Source of the DNA: QWHO01 sp039809865
Lineage (GTDB): Bacteria > Vulcanimicrobiota > Xenobia > Xenobiales > QWHO01
Reading direction: 5' to 3'
Length of the DNA stretch: 64,000 nucleotides
NCBI GenBank assembly: GCA_039809865.1
Contig: JBDHVW010000024.1
Location: 1-64,000 of the forward strand
In this document: piece after piece, positions 14,276 to 22,577 of the stretch
Layout of the letters: each line of letters starts with the position of its first letter
How positions within the stretch are numbered: position 1 is the stretch's first letter
Position numbers and translations under genes: made by a program
Notes under the pieces: model-generated
Seen by the model: only the letters and a program-made list of their open reading frames with translations
What the model was told of the DNA's origin: nothing
The model's database searches: none

Positions 14276-16915
14276 GTGCGCCGCTATCTCGTCGGGATCG
14301 ACCTGGGAACCTCCAACTCGGCTGTCTGCCGGGTCGAGGTCGCCACGGGCAAGCTCGAGACGGTTTCCATCCTGCAGAGGGTTTCCGAGACCGAGGTCGC
14401 TCCCCGCAACTTGCTGCCCTCGTTTACCTACCTGCCGGGCGCTCACGAGCTGCCGCCGGGCTCGCTCAGCCTGCCCTGGGACGCCGACCTGACCTACGCG
14501 GTGGGCGAGTTCGCCCGCACGCAGGGCGCGCGCGTCCCGGCCCGCCAGGTGGTGAGCGCCAAGTCGTGGCTGGCCTACCGCCAGGCCGACCCCACCGAGG
14601 ACCTGTTGCCCTGGGGCTCGCCGCCCGAGATCACCCATCTCTCGCCGGTCGAGGCCTCGGCCCGCTACCTGCGGCACCTGCGCCAGTCGTGGGACTACCA
14701 GTTTCCCGACTCCCCGCTGGGTTTGCAGTCGATCGTGCTGACCGTCCCCGCGTCCTTCGACGAGCTGGCCCGTGAGCTGACCCTGGAGGCCGCCCGGCGC
14801 GCGGGTCTGGAGCACCTGATGCTGCTCGAGGAGCCCCAGGCCGCTTTCTACGCCTGGCTCTCCCGGGGCGCGGCGCCCCCCGAGGACGAGCTGATCCTGG
14901 TCTGCGACATCGGGGGCGGCACCACCGACTTCACGCTGATCAAGAGCGGCTCGGGCGGCCTCGAGCGCGTCGCGGTGGGCGATCACCTCTTGCTGGGCGG
15001 CGACAACCTGGATATCGCGCTCGCGTACGCGGTCGAGCCGCTCCTGGGCGCCAAACTGGACCTGCAGCAGTGGGGCGTGCTGCGCAACGAGTGCCGGCGC
15101 GTGAAGGAGCTGCTGCTGGGCGAACATCCCCCGGCCGAGGCGCGCATCACCGTGCCGGGCAGCGGCGCGCGTCTGCTGAAGGCCGCGCTGACGGCCGACC
15201 TGGAGCGTCCGGACGTGGAATCGCTCGTCCTGGACGGGTTCTTTCCGGTGGTCGACTTCGACGAGCCGCTGGTAGCGGACACCCGCACGGGGTTGCGCGA
15301 GTGGGGGCTCCCGTATGCGGCCGATCCGGCGCTGCCCCGCCACCTGTCGCACTTTCTGCGGGTCAACGAATCCGCCGTGCCGGGGCGGGTGTTGTTCAAC
15401 GGCGGGGCCTGCCGTCCGCCCGCGCTCCGGGCCCGTTTGCTGGAGATCATGTCGGCCTGGCGCGGCGCACCCGTCACCGAGCTCGAGAATCCCGAGGCCG
15501 ATCTGGCCGTGGCGCGCGGCGCGGCTCACTATGCCTGGCTGCGCAAGAAGGGCCGGGCCCGCATCCAGGGCGGCGTGGCGCGCTCGTTCTACGTGGGCGT
15601 GGGCGGCGACATGGCGCTGTGCGTGATCCCCCGCAACGCCAACGAAGGAAGTGAGGTGCGCCTCAAGGAGCCCGTCCTGCAGCTCACCGTGGACACCCCG
15701 GCGCGCTTTCCGGTCTACACTTCGTCGGTGCGCCCGCTGGACAAGCCGGGCAAACTGCTCGGCAGCAACGCCGAGGATCTGACCGGGCTCCCCCCGATGG
15801 AGACGGTCATCCACACCGGTGGCGTCGCTCGCGAGGTTCCCGTGACGCTGTCGGCCATGGTCACCGAGGTCGGCACGCTGGAGCTGTATCTGAAAAGCGA
15901 GGAGGGTCGTCACCGGCTGGCCTTCTCTCTGCGCGGCGGGCGGCTCGAGTCGACCGGCCTCGGCGTGCCCAGTGAGGCGGTGGATTCGTGCCGGGGGCTG
16001 ATCGAGGAGGCCTTCGCCGCGCGCCCGGGCGCGATGCGGCACGACACGGCCCGCCCCAAGAACCTGACCTCCCGGCTCGAGACCCACTTCCGCCAGTCGC
16101 GCGACGACTGGACTTCGGCTCTGTGTCGGGCGGTCTGGGATCCGGTCTTCGAGCAGCGCAAGCGTCGCCGTGCCGACGCCGAGCACGAGATGTACTGGTT
16201 GTCCCTGATCGGCTGGTGTCTGCGCCCCGGCCTGGGTCTACCGCTGGACGACTGGCGCGTGGAGCAAACGGCCGAGCTGTACGCGGCCTGGATGCAGTTC
16301 CCCAAAGCCGCCAAGGCCCGTCTGCAATGGTGGATTTGCTGGCGGCGGCTGGCGGCCGGCCTGAGCCGGGCTCGCCAGGAGGAGGTCTGGCGCTCCATCG
16401 CCCCGGCCATCGTGAGCGGCCGCAAGCATTTCAAGAGCAAGGTGAGCGGCACGTTCGCCGGCCAGGAGGCGCTCGAGGTGATGCGCCTCGCGGTTTGCCT
16501 CGAGAAGCTCCCGGTGGCGGAGAAGCAGCTCCTGGGCCAGACGCTCATGTCCCGTTTTCGGGGCGTCAAGGAAGATTTCTGGCGGCTGGGCCGCCTGGCC
16601 GCGCGCCAGCCGCTGGGGGGCGGCGCCTCGGCGGCTCTGCCTCCCGAGGTGGTCGAGCCCTGGGTGCTCTGGGTCTTGAGCGAGAAATGGCACGACGTGC
16701 AGATGGCGGCCGTCGCCCTGGCCGAGATCTGCCTCTTCACGGGCGACCGCGTGCGCGACCTCGACGAGGACCTCCGCCAGCGCGTGGCGGCCCGCATGCG
16801 CACCGAGCGCGTCGACTCCGACCTCATCGAGTCCGTCACGCTGGGCCGGGCCGTCGACGAGGAAGGCACGACTGCCTTCCTGGGCGATGCCCTGCCCGTC
16901 GGCCTGCGGCTCTAG
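14276..16915 (+). CDS. Hsp70-like ATPase with DUF3731-type C-terminal region
   Basis: An 879-residue Hsp70-superfamily protein. The actin-like ATPase has GIDLGTSNSAV (phosphate 1, near residue 7), CDIGGGTTDFTLI (phosphate 2, near 213) and an LFNGGACRPPALR adenosine motif (near 378). The region after about 600 (LTSRLETHF, YWLSLIGWCLRPGLGLPLDDWR, QWWICWRRLAAGLS) matches the DUF3731 'DnaK-related' extension and replaces a normal substrate-binding domain and lid. GTG start at 14276; AGGAGGG at 14239-14245 is too far to serve it. It leads the 14.3-19.3 kb run and the next gene begins 2 nt after its stop. Client unknown. Confidence 0.9.
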   Translation: MRRYLVGIDLGTSNSAVCRVEVATGKLETVSILQRVSETEVAPRNLLPSFTYLPGAHELPPGSLSLPWDADLTYAVGEFARTQGARVPARQVVSAKSWLAYRQADPTEDLLPWGSPPEITHLSPVEASARYLRHLRQSWDYQFPDSPLGLQSIVLTVPASFDELARELTLEAARRAGLEHLMLLEEPQAAFYAWLSRGAAPPEDELILVCDIGGGTTDFTLIKSGSGGLERVAVGDHLLLGGDNLDIALAYAVEPLLGAKLDLQQWGVLRNECRRVKELLLGEHPPAEARITVPGSGARLLKAALTADLERPDVESLVLDGFFPVVDFDEPLVADTRTGLREWGLPYAADPALPRHLSHFLRVNESAVPGRVLFNGGACRPPALRARLLEIMSAWRGAPVTELENPEADLAVARGAAHYAWLRKKGRARIQGGVARSFYVGVGGDMALCVIPRNANEGSEVRLKEPVLQLTVDTPARFPVYTSSVRPLDKPGKLLGSNAEDLTGLPPMETVIHTGGVAREVPVTLSAMVTEVGTLELYLKSEEGRHRLAFSLRGGRLESTGLGVPSEAVDSCRGLIEEAFAARPGAMRHDTARPKNLTSRLETHFRQSRDDWTSALCRAVWDPVFEQRKRRRADAEHEMYWLSLIGWCLRPGLGLPLDDWRVEQTAELYAAWMQFPKAAKARLQWWICWRRLAAGLSRARQEEVWRSIAPAIVSGRKHFKSKVSGTFAGQEALEVMRLAVCLEKLPVAEKQLLGQTLMSRFRGVKEDFWRLGRLAARQPLGGGASAALPPEVVEPWVLWVLSEKWHDVQMAAVALAEICLFTGDRVRDLDEDLRQRVAARMRTERVDSDLIESVTLGRAVDEEGTTAFLGDALPVGLRL

Positions 16916-16917
16916 TC

Positions 16918-17613
16918 GTGTGCCTGATCCTGCTCGCACGGGAGCAGTCGTTTGAATATCCGCTCGTGGTGGCCGCCAATCGCGACGAGTTCTATCGGCG
17001 CGAGACGGCGCCGGCGCAGTGGTGGGACGAGGGCTGGCTGGGCGGGCGCGACCTGGTCGGCGGGGGGACCTGGCTGGCGGTCGAGCGCACCGGTCGCATC
17101 GCGATGGTGACGAACTTTCGCGACCCCCACGGTCATCGCGGGGTGTTGTCACGCGGCCAGCTCGTGCTGGACGCTCTGTCGGGCGAGCCGAACCTCGACG
17201 GCGATTACAGCGACTACAACCTGGTGTGGGGCACGTCCGAGGCGCTGTGGTATGCGAGCAACCGGTCGACTCCTCGCCAGAGTCCGGTTTCATCGGGTTA
17301 TCACGGGCTCTCGAACGCCCTGCTCGACACTCCCTGGCCCAAACTGACCCGCGGCGTCCACGGGCTCGAGGAGGCCGACTTCGACGTCGAGCGCATCTTC
17401 GCGCTGCTGCAGAATCGCGATGCCTACGCGTCGTTGCCCGATACGGGCGTCGGTCCCGAGATGGAGCGCGCGCTGTCGCCCATCTACATCGAGACTCCCC
17501 ACTACGGCACGCGCTCGTCCACCGTGGTGAGGATGAGCAGGCACGGGGAGGTGTTTTTCGAGGAGCGGTCCCCCGCGGGTCGATTCCAGTTTTCTTTCAT
17601 CGTCGAACGCTAA
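16918..17613 (+). CDS. NRDE-family (TANGO2-like) protein
   Basis: A 231-residue NRDE-family protein, fitting the family size. It starts Met-Cys (the candidate N-terminal nucleophile of this Ntn-hydrolase-like fold) and has the name motif NRDE at residues 21-24, then GGGTWLAV and the TNFRD block near 62. Eukaryotic TANGO2 members are linked to lipid and haem handling; the bacterial role is unsettled. The GTG start lies 2 nt after the Hsp70-like stop, so translation is probably coupled. Confidence 0.9.
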   Translation: MCLILLAREQSFEYPLVVAANRDEFYRRETAPAQWWDEGWLGGRDLVGGGTWLAVERTGRIAMVTNFRDPHGHRGVLSRGQLVLDALSGEPNLDGDYSDYNLVWGTSEALWYASNRSTPRQSPVSSGYHGLSNALLDTPWPKLTRGVHGLEEADFDVERIFALLQNRDAYASLPDTGVGPEMERALSPIYIETPHYGTRSSTVVRMSRHGEVFFEERSPAGRFQFSFIVER

Positions 17614-17616
17614 GCT
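17611..17616 (+). promoter_or_regulatory. -10 box TAAGCT, 7 nt before GTG 17624 (leaderless)
   Basis: TAAGCT spans the stop of the NRDE gene and lies 7 nt before the GTG. It could give the propeller and MOSC genes their own promoter. Confidence 0.5.
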
Positions 17617-17623
17617 TCAAGGC

Positions 17624-18856
17624 GTGGTAATCCAGGGCCTCACCGGCACGGTCGCGGCACGCTTCTCCGCTGCTCCGTCGAAAGCTACTTCGGGGGACGG
17701 CGTGCAGCTGTCGGCTGAAGCCGTGCGCGCTTTGCTGACGCCGGGTGCGCAGGAGGTCCAGCCTGGCTGGAACTACCGCCACGGAACCAACCTGATCGGC
17801 CCCGCCGTCCTGAGCGCGGACGGCAACCTGGTTTTTCAGTCCGGCACCGATCAACTCTTGTGTCTGACCACGGGCGGCGATGGCACCCCCCTGTGGAAGA
17901 ATGAGGACGCGTTCTGCACCCAGGCGGTCGTGGGCCCGACCGGCCTCGTCTACGCCGGAACCGAGGACAGCAAGCTGCACGCCCTCGACCCGATCACCGG
18001 CCACGACGCCTGGAGCATCGACCTGCCGGGCAGCGCCAGCGACCTGCGCAAAGGCCCCGCCGGCGAGCTGGTCGTCACCGCCCGTGGCCGGACGCTCGGC
18101 CTGAAAACTGAGGATGGAAGCACCCTGTGGAGCTCGCCCGTCACCGGCCGCGAGATGGCCGTCACTCCCACCGGCCAGATGGTCGCCGCCGGAGACGGGC
18201 TCAAATGCGTGGTCGGTTACGACCGTGACAGCGGTCAGGAGCTCTGGCGCAAGTCCCACGGGCATTGCCGGCATCGTCCCGTGGTGGGCGCGGACGGTAC
18301 CGTCTATCTGGGCAACGTGGCCGGCCGCTTCATGGCGCTCGACCCCGCCACGGGCGACATCAAGTGGAGCTACGACACCGGCAGCCACATTCTGGAGAGT
18401 CCGACCGTCGGTCCGGACGGCACGGTCTACGCCGGCAATCTGGGTGGCAAGCTCTTCGCCTTCGACCCCGTGAAGCGCGACAAGAAGTGGGAGATCGAGG
18501 TCGGGTCCGAAGTGCGCGTGCCGGTGGGCATCGGCGGCGACGGCACCCTTTTGCTGGCGAGCGATCGCAATGTGGTGGTGGGCTACGAGCCCGAGCACGG
18601 CGGCAAGAGCTGGAGTCAGGCCGCTGCGAGTTTCGTCCACTGCACCCCGGTTTCCAACGACCAGGGCACGCTCGTCTTCGGTGCCAACAACGCCACGCTG
18701 TATACCTACAAAACCCCCACGCTGCGCCTGCAGCTCGACGCTCTGACGAAGGGCGCTCCTTCGACAGACGGCGCCGGTTTGGGTTACGCGCACGGAAGGC
18801 TGCTGGTGGGCCAGTCCACTCTGCAGGTGCGCAGGAGACACGATTCGCTCGCCTGA
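17624..18856 (+). CDS. PQQ-like beta-propeller protein with DGVQLS N-terminus
   Basis: A 410-residue beta-propeller with about seven repeats of the type GxDGTVYxGNxxGxxxALDPxTGxxxWS. Residues 25-30 read DGVQLS, the peptide shared with five other proteins here. There is no signal peptide, so it differs from periplasmic BamB-type propellers. GTG start at 17624, in a run with the NRDE gene (10-nt gap) and MOSC gene (4-nt gap). The C-terminus (LLVGQSTLQVRRR) loosely resembles the VGGVxxRRK end of two other large proteins. Role unknown; probably a protein-interaction scaffold. Confidence 0.85.
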   Translation: MVIQGLTGTVAARFSAAPSKATSGDGVQLSAEAVRALLTPGAQEVQPGWNYRHGTNLIGPAVLSADGNLVFQSGTDQLLCLTTGGDGTPLWKNEDAFCTQAVVGPTGLVYAGTEDSKLHALDPITGHDAWSIDLPGSASDLRKGPAGELVVTARGRTLGLKTEDGSTLWSSPVTGREMAVTPTGQMVAAGDGLKCVVGYDRDSGQELWRKSHGHCRHRPVVGADGTVYLGNVAGRFMALDPATGDIKWSYDTGSHILESPTVGPDGTVYAGNLGGKLFAFDPVKRDKKWEIEVGSEVRVPVGIGGDGTLLLASDRNVVVGYEPEHGGKSWSQAAASFVHCTPVSNDQGTLVFGANNATLYTYKTPTLRLQLDALTKGAPSTDGAGLGYAHGRLLVGQSTLQVRRRHDSLA

Positions 18857-18860
18857 AATC

Positions 18861-19340
18861 GTGGCCGTGTGCCGCAGCGCGGTGCACCAGCTGAGCAAGC
18901 CCCGGGTCGCCTGGATTCGCCTCGTCGCAGGCCACGGTGTCGAGGGTGACTGCCACGCCGGGGCGCTGGTCCAGCACCGTTCGCGCAACCCCGCGCTGCC
19001 CAATCTGCGCCAGGTCCACGTTCTTCATGGCGAGCTGCTGGATGAGCTTGACCTTGAGCCGGGCCAGATGGGGGAGAACCTGACCACACGCGGCCTGGAC
19101 CTGCTGGGCCTTCCGACGGGTGCGCGCTTGCTGGTGGGCGAGGCTGTCATCGAGGTGACGGGCCTGCGGAACCCGTGCCAGCAGCTGAATGCCTTCCGCC
19201 CTGGCTTGATGCAGGCGGTGCTCGACCCTCGTCGCGCGGGCGTGATGGGCATCGTGTTGCGCGGGGGCGAGGTGCGCCCCGGCGACGCCTTGACCGTCGA
19301 GTTGCCCGAGGGCCCCTTCCAACCGCTGCAGCCTGTCTGA
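18861..19340 (+). CDS. MOSC-domain protein
   Basis: A 159-residue single-domain MOSC protein, related to the C-terminal domain of molybdenum-cofactor sulfurase and YiiM/YuaD proteins. Motifs: GDCHAG (near 30), GENLTTRGLDL (about 73-83) and the family Cys in RNPCQQL (near 105). MOSC domains bind or transfer Mo-cofactor sulfur or act with molybdoenzymes; no molybdoenzyme gene is in this window. It is the last gene of the run and is followed directly by the repeat array. Confidence 0.9.
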   Translation: MAVCRSAVHQLSKPRVAWIRLVAGHGVEGDCHAGALVQHRSRNPALPNLRQVHVLHGELLDELDLEPGQMGENLTTRGLDLLGLPTGARLLVGEAVIEVTGLRNPCQQLNAFRPGLMQAVLDPRRAGVMGIVLRGGEVRPGDALTVELPEGPFQPLQPV

Positions 19341-19380
19341 ATGTGCACTCTCGAGAGGACCGCTTCGATTGGCAGCGCCC

Positions 19381-19455
19381 GTTCGCGAGCAGCCCCCCGA
19401 ACCGCGCGATCGTCGTGACTCCCATTGCCTGTTTGTAGATACAAACCGGATACGA
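19381..19455 (+). repeat. Partial copy (C0) of the hairpin-leader module
   Basis: This stretch matches the leader of the downstream modules (TTCGC, AGCCCCCCGA, then CATTGCCTGTTTGTAG) and has a shortened hairpin (TTTGTA-GA-TACAAA) followed by CGGATACGA. It lacks any LRR code. It marks the left edge of the array. Confidence 0.65.
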
Positions 19456-19489
19456 CGCTGGGGGACTGGCGGCCGAGGGCCATTACTTA

Positions 19490-20286
19490 CGTGATCGCAG
19501 CACCGGTGGGTTCGGCTGCGCCCCGCGTGCCGTTCGCATAGCCCGGGCGAGGTCGGCTACACCCCGCGCGCTTTTCGCAGCACCCGGGCGGGTTCGGCTG
19601 ACCCCGCGCGCCGTTCGCAGCACCCGGGCGGGTTCGGCGCCACCCCGCGCGCCGTTCGCAGAACCCGGGCGGTCGACTGCACCCCGCGCGCCGTTCGCAG
19701 CACCCGGGCGGTCGGCTGCATCACGCGCGCCGTTCGCAGCACCGGTGGGTTCGGCTCCACCCCGCGCGCGGTTCGCTGGATCATGGCGGGCCGCTCCGGC
19801 TGCACCCCGCGCACCTTTCCCAGCACCCGGGCGGGTTCGGCTGACCCCGCGCGCCGTTCGCAGCACCCGGGCGGGTTCGGCTCCACCCCACGCGCGGTTC
19901 GCTGGATCATGGCGGGCCGCTCCGGCTGCACCCCGCGCACCTTTCCCAGCACCCGGCGGACTGTTCGGCTCCATCCCGCAGGGGGTTCGCAGGACCATTG
20001 CGGGCCACTCCGGCTACCCGTTCGCAGCACCCGGCGGACCGTTCGGCTCCACCCCGCAGGGGGTTCGCAGGACCATTGCGGGCCACTCCGGCTACCCGCT
20101 CGCAGCACCCGGCGGACCGTTCGGCTGCACCCTGCAGGGGGTTTGCAGGACCATGGCGGGCCACTCCGGCTACACACTTTGCCAGCGCCCGGCGGATTGT
20201 TCGGCTCCACCCCGCAGGCCGGTTCGCAGGACCATGGAGGACCGTTCGGCTCCACCCCGCGCACCGTTTCGCAGCACCCGCGCGCC
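19490..20286 (+). repeat. GC-rich tandem repeats, block 1
   Basis: About 20 imperfect units of roughly 40-45 bp built on TTCGGCT-CCACCCCGCG-CGCCGTTCGCAGCACCCGG. A second unit type containing GGACCAT-GCGGGCC-CTCCGGCT makes a higher-order 78-84 bp repeat, clearest at about 19980-20170. The repeats are almost free of stop codons in several frames on both strands, which produces long spurious reading frames. I see no convincing protein here. Confidence 0.85.
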
Positions 20287-20332
20287 GTTCGCAGGCAGCC
20301 CCCCGACCACGCGCTAAGCGACTCATTGCCTG

Positions 20333-20365
20333 TTTGTAGTGCAAGAAGGAATCTTACACTACAAA
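20333..20365 (+). repeat. 33-nt hairpin, copy 1
   Basis: Left arm TTTGTAGTGCAAGA, 5-nt loop, right arm TCTTACACTACAAA; one mismatch. It is preceded by the conserved leader (GCAGCCCCCCGACCACGCGC) and followed by TCGGATACGAGGTTCGCAAC and GGAGGAAGCAGGCACGCC. Confidence 0.85.
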
Positions 20366-20410
20366 TCGGATACGAGGTTCGCAACCGGAGGGGGAGGAAG
20401 CAGGCACGCC

Positions 20411-20472
20411 TGCCCGAGTGCCTGCGCGAGCTCGATTGGTTGCGCGATCTGAGCCTGGGCCGCAACCGCCTG
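20411..20472 (+). pseudogene. Truncated LRR 5' fragment, copy 1
   Basis: About 60 bp equivalent to one LRR unit of the intact gene (PECLRELDWLRDLSLGRNRL). The first ~120 bp of the gene, including the GTG start, are missing, joined directly after GGCACGCCTG. It stops at CGCAACCGCCTG and passes into tandem repeats. Confidence 0.75.
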
Positions 20473-20655
20473 CCGGCCGACCGTTCGGCTCACCACGCAG
20501 GCGGTTCGCTGGATCATGGCGGGCCGCTTTGGCTACACACTTTGCAGCACCCGGCTGACTGTTCGGCTCCACCCCGCAGGCCGGTTCGCGGGACCATGGC
20601 GGAGCGTTCGGCTCCACCCCGCGCAACGTTTCGCAGCACCCGCGCGCCGTTCGCA
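20473..20655 (+). repeat. GC-rich tandem repeats, block 2
   Basis: Four to five further units of the block 1 type (GACCGTTCGGCTC, GGACCATGGCGG and so on) lie between truncated LRR copies 1 and 2. Confidence 0.75.
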
Positions 20656-20694
20656 GGCACCCCCCCCGACCACGCGCTAGTGACTCATTGCCTG

Positions 20695-20727
20695 TTTGTA
20701 GTGCCAGAAAGAATCTTGCGCTACAAA
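20695..20727 (+). repeat. 33-nt hairpin, copy 2
   Basis: Left arm TTTGTAGTGCCAGA, right arm TCTTGCGCTACAAA; one wobble pair and one mismatch. Same leader and trailer as copy 1. Confidence 0.8.
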
Positions 20728-20770
20728 TCGGATACGAAGTTCGCAACCGGAGGGGAGGAAGCAGGCACGC

Positions 20771-20937
20771 CGCGAGCTGTTCTTGGAGCATCAGGGCCGG
20801 CGGTCGTTGCCGGAGGCGCCCGGTTGGGCAGGGGCCCTCGAGCGGTTGAGCCTGAATGACATCGAACTCCCGGTCGTGCCGGAGTGCCTGCGCGAGCTCG
20901 ATCGGTTGCGCGATCTGGCCTGGGCCGCAACCGCCTG
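20771..20937 (+). pseudogene. Truncated LRR 5' fragment, copy 2
   Basis: About 167 bp matching the first codons of the intact LRR gene (RELFLEHQGRRSLPEAPGW, then ERLSLND, and PECLRELDRL). Eight bases containing the GTG start are deleted after GGCACGC, and three bases are lost in the last LRR. The match ends at CGCAACCGCCTG, as in the other copies. Confidence 0.8.
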
Positions 20938-21034
20938 TCGGCGGACCGTTCTGCTCCACCCCACGACCGTTTCGCAGCACCCGCGCGCCGTTCGCAGGCA
21001 GCCCCCCGACCACGTGCTCGTGACCCATTGCCTG

Positions 21035-21067
21035 TTTGTAGTGCGAAAAAAATTCTTACACTACAAA
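21035..21067 (+). repeat. 33-nt hairpin, copy 3
   Basis: Left arm TTTGTAGTGCGAAA, right arm TCTTACACTACAAA; the outer 9 bp still pair and the inner pairs have decayed. Confidence 0.75.
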
Positions 21068-21120
21068 TAGGATACGAGGTTCGCAACCGCAACCGGAGGG
21101 GGGAGGAAGCAGGCACGCCT

Positions 21121-21293
21121 GTGATCCGCGAGCTGTTCTTGGAGCATCAGAGCCGGCGGTCGTTGCCGGAGGCGCCCGGTTGGGCAGGGCCCTCGAGCGG
21201 CTGAGCCTGAATGACATCGAACTCCCTGTCGTGCCCGAGTGCCTGCGCGAGCTCGATCGGTTGCACGATCTGAGCCTGGGCCGCAACCGCCTG
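21121..21293 (+). pseudogene. Truncated LRR 5' fragment, copy 3
   Basis: It starts with the same GTG and codons as the intact gene, then loses one base in GGGCAGGGCCC (intact form has an extra G), shifting the frame. It ends at the common breakpoint CGCAACCGCCTG and continues into tandem repeats. Confidence 0.8.
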
Positions 21294-21520
21294 ACGGCGG
21301 ACCGATCGGCTCCACCACACAGGCTGTTCGCAGGACCATGCCAGGCCGCTCCGGCTGCACCCCGCGCGCCGTTCGCGGTACCCGGCGGACCGTTTCGGCT
21401 CCACCCCGCGGTTCGCACGACCATGGCGGGGCCGCTCCGGCCGCACCCCGCGCACCTTTCGCAGCTCCCGGCGGACCGTTCGGCTCCACCCCGCTCACCG
21501 TTCGCAGCACCCGCGCGCCG
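21294..21520 (+). repeat. GC-rich tandem repeats, block 3
   Basis: Five to six units of the same repeat lie between truncated copy 3 and the module carrying the intact LRR gene. Confidence 0.75.
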
Positions 21521-21565
21521 TTCGCAGGCAGCCCCCCCGACCACGCGCTCGTGACTTGTTGCTTG

Positions 21566-21598
21566 TTTGTAGTGCAAGAAAAGATCTTGCACTACAAA
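21566..21598 (+). promoter_or_regulatory. 33-nt hairpin, copy 4, upstream of intact LRR gene
   Basis: Perfect 14-bp stem (TTTGTAGTGCAAGA / TCTTGCACTACAAA) with a 5-nt loop, 47 bp before the GTG. It is the only one of the four with full pairing, and it precedes the only intact gene, which suggests selection on the structure. It could be an operator, an RNA leader hairpin or a terminator/antiterminator. There is no T tract. Confidence 0.6.
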
Positions 21599-21644
21599 TT
21601 GGATACGAGGTTCGCAACCGCAGGGGGAGGAAGCAGGCACGCCT

Positions 21645-22577
21645 GTGATCCGCGAGCTGTTCTTGGAGCATCAGGGCCGGCGGTCGTTGCCGGAGGCGCC
21701 GGGTTGGGTCGGGGCCCTCGAGCGGTTGAGCCTGTATGACAACGAGCTCCCGGTCGTGCCCAAGTGCCTGCGCGCGCTCGATCGGTTGCGCGATCTGAGT
21801 CTGGGCCGCAACCGCCTGACCGAGGTGCCAGGCTGGCTCTTCGAGCTGCCCGTCCTGGAGCGGCTCAACCTGGCCGAGAACGCCCTGGAGGAGCTCCCCT
21901 GCGCCCCCTCCGACCGCCTCCGGATGCTCGACCTGGGCCACAATCGCCTGCGCTCCGTGCCGCCCCTCGGTTCGCTGGACTACCTCTACCTGCACGAGAA
22001 CCAGCTCGAGGAGATCTCCCTCGAGCGCGCCGACTATCTGAACGTCAGCGCCAACGGCCTGCGCATCTTGAAAGCGCGCGATGCCGGCGAGCTGCGCGCC
22101 GGGCACAACCGCTTGCAAGAGCTTCCCGAGCTGCCCTCGCTCCACGAGCTGCACGTGGAGCACAACGGTCTGGAGACCCTGCGCTGCTATCCGAACCTGC
22201 GATTTCTCGACGCGCAGTCCAACCGGTTGACCCACCTGCCCGCGCTGCCGCGCCTGCGCGTTTTGAACGCCCGCTCCAATCGCTTGACCGACCTTCCCGA
22301 CCTGCCGGAGCTGCGCGTTTTGAACGCCCGGGCCAATCTCTTGACCGACCTGCCCGACCTGCCGGAGCTGCGCGAGCTCAACCTGCGCGAGAACCGATTG
22401 CAAGCCGTCCCGGCCGCACTGGCCCGCATGCCCCACCTGCGCACGCTGGACCTGCGCGCCAACCAGATCGAGCTCTGGCCCGCTCTGCACCTGCCCAACC
22501 TCGAAAAGCTGGATCTACGCTGGAATCCGCTGCGTCACGAGCCGCCGAAGCTCGCCGGGGTCACGGTTTACTTCTGA
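21645..22577 (+). CDS. Leucine-rich-repeat protein
   Basis: A 310-residue protein made almost wholly of about 12 LRRs with the LxxLxLxxNxLxxLPxx pattern (for example LRELNLRENRLQAVP). It has no signal peptide, membrane segment or other domain, so it should be a cytoplasmic interaction protein. GTG start at 21645 with GGAGG 14 nt upstream, a rather long gap; the same arrangement is copied in the truncated module at 21121. The 3' end overlaps the converging 22568-24487 gene by 10 nt. Its 5' region is the source or relative of three truncated copies upstream, all ending in the second LRR. Binding partner unknown. Confidence 0.88.
   Translation: MIRELFLEHQGRRSLPEAPGWVGALERLSLYDNELPVVPKCLRALDRLRDLSLGRNRLTEVPGWLFELPVLERLNLAENALEELPCAPSDRLRMLDLGHNRLRSVPPLGSLDYLYLHENQLEEISLERADYLNVSANGLRILKARDAGELRAGHNRLQELPELPSLHELHVEHNGLETLRCYPNLRFLDAQSNRLTHLPALPRLRVLNARSNRLTDLPDLPELRVLNARANLLTDLPDLPELRELNLRENRLQAVPAALARMPHLRTLDLRANQIELWPALHLPNLEKLDLRWNPLRHEPPKLAGVTVYF

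Noticed and set aside
19557..20859. Long open frames on both strands over the tandem repeats
   Set aside because: All frames stay open because the repeat unit lacks stop codons; no start signals or plausible protein composition.
19490..21520. Possible CRISPR array
   Set aside because: The units are contiguous and degenerate, with no constant-length unique spacers and no cas genes nearby.
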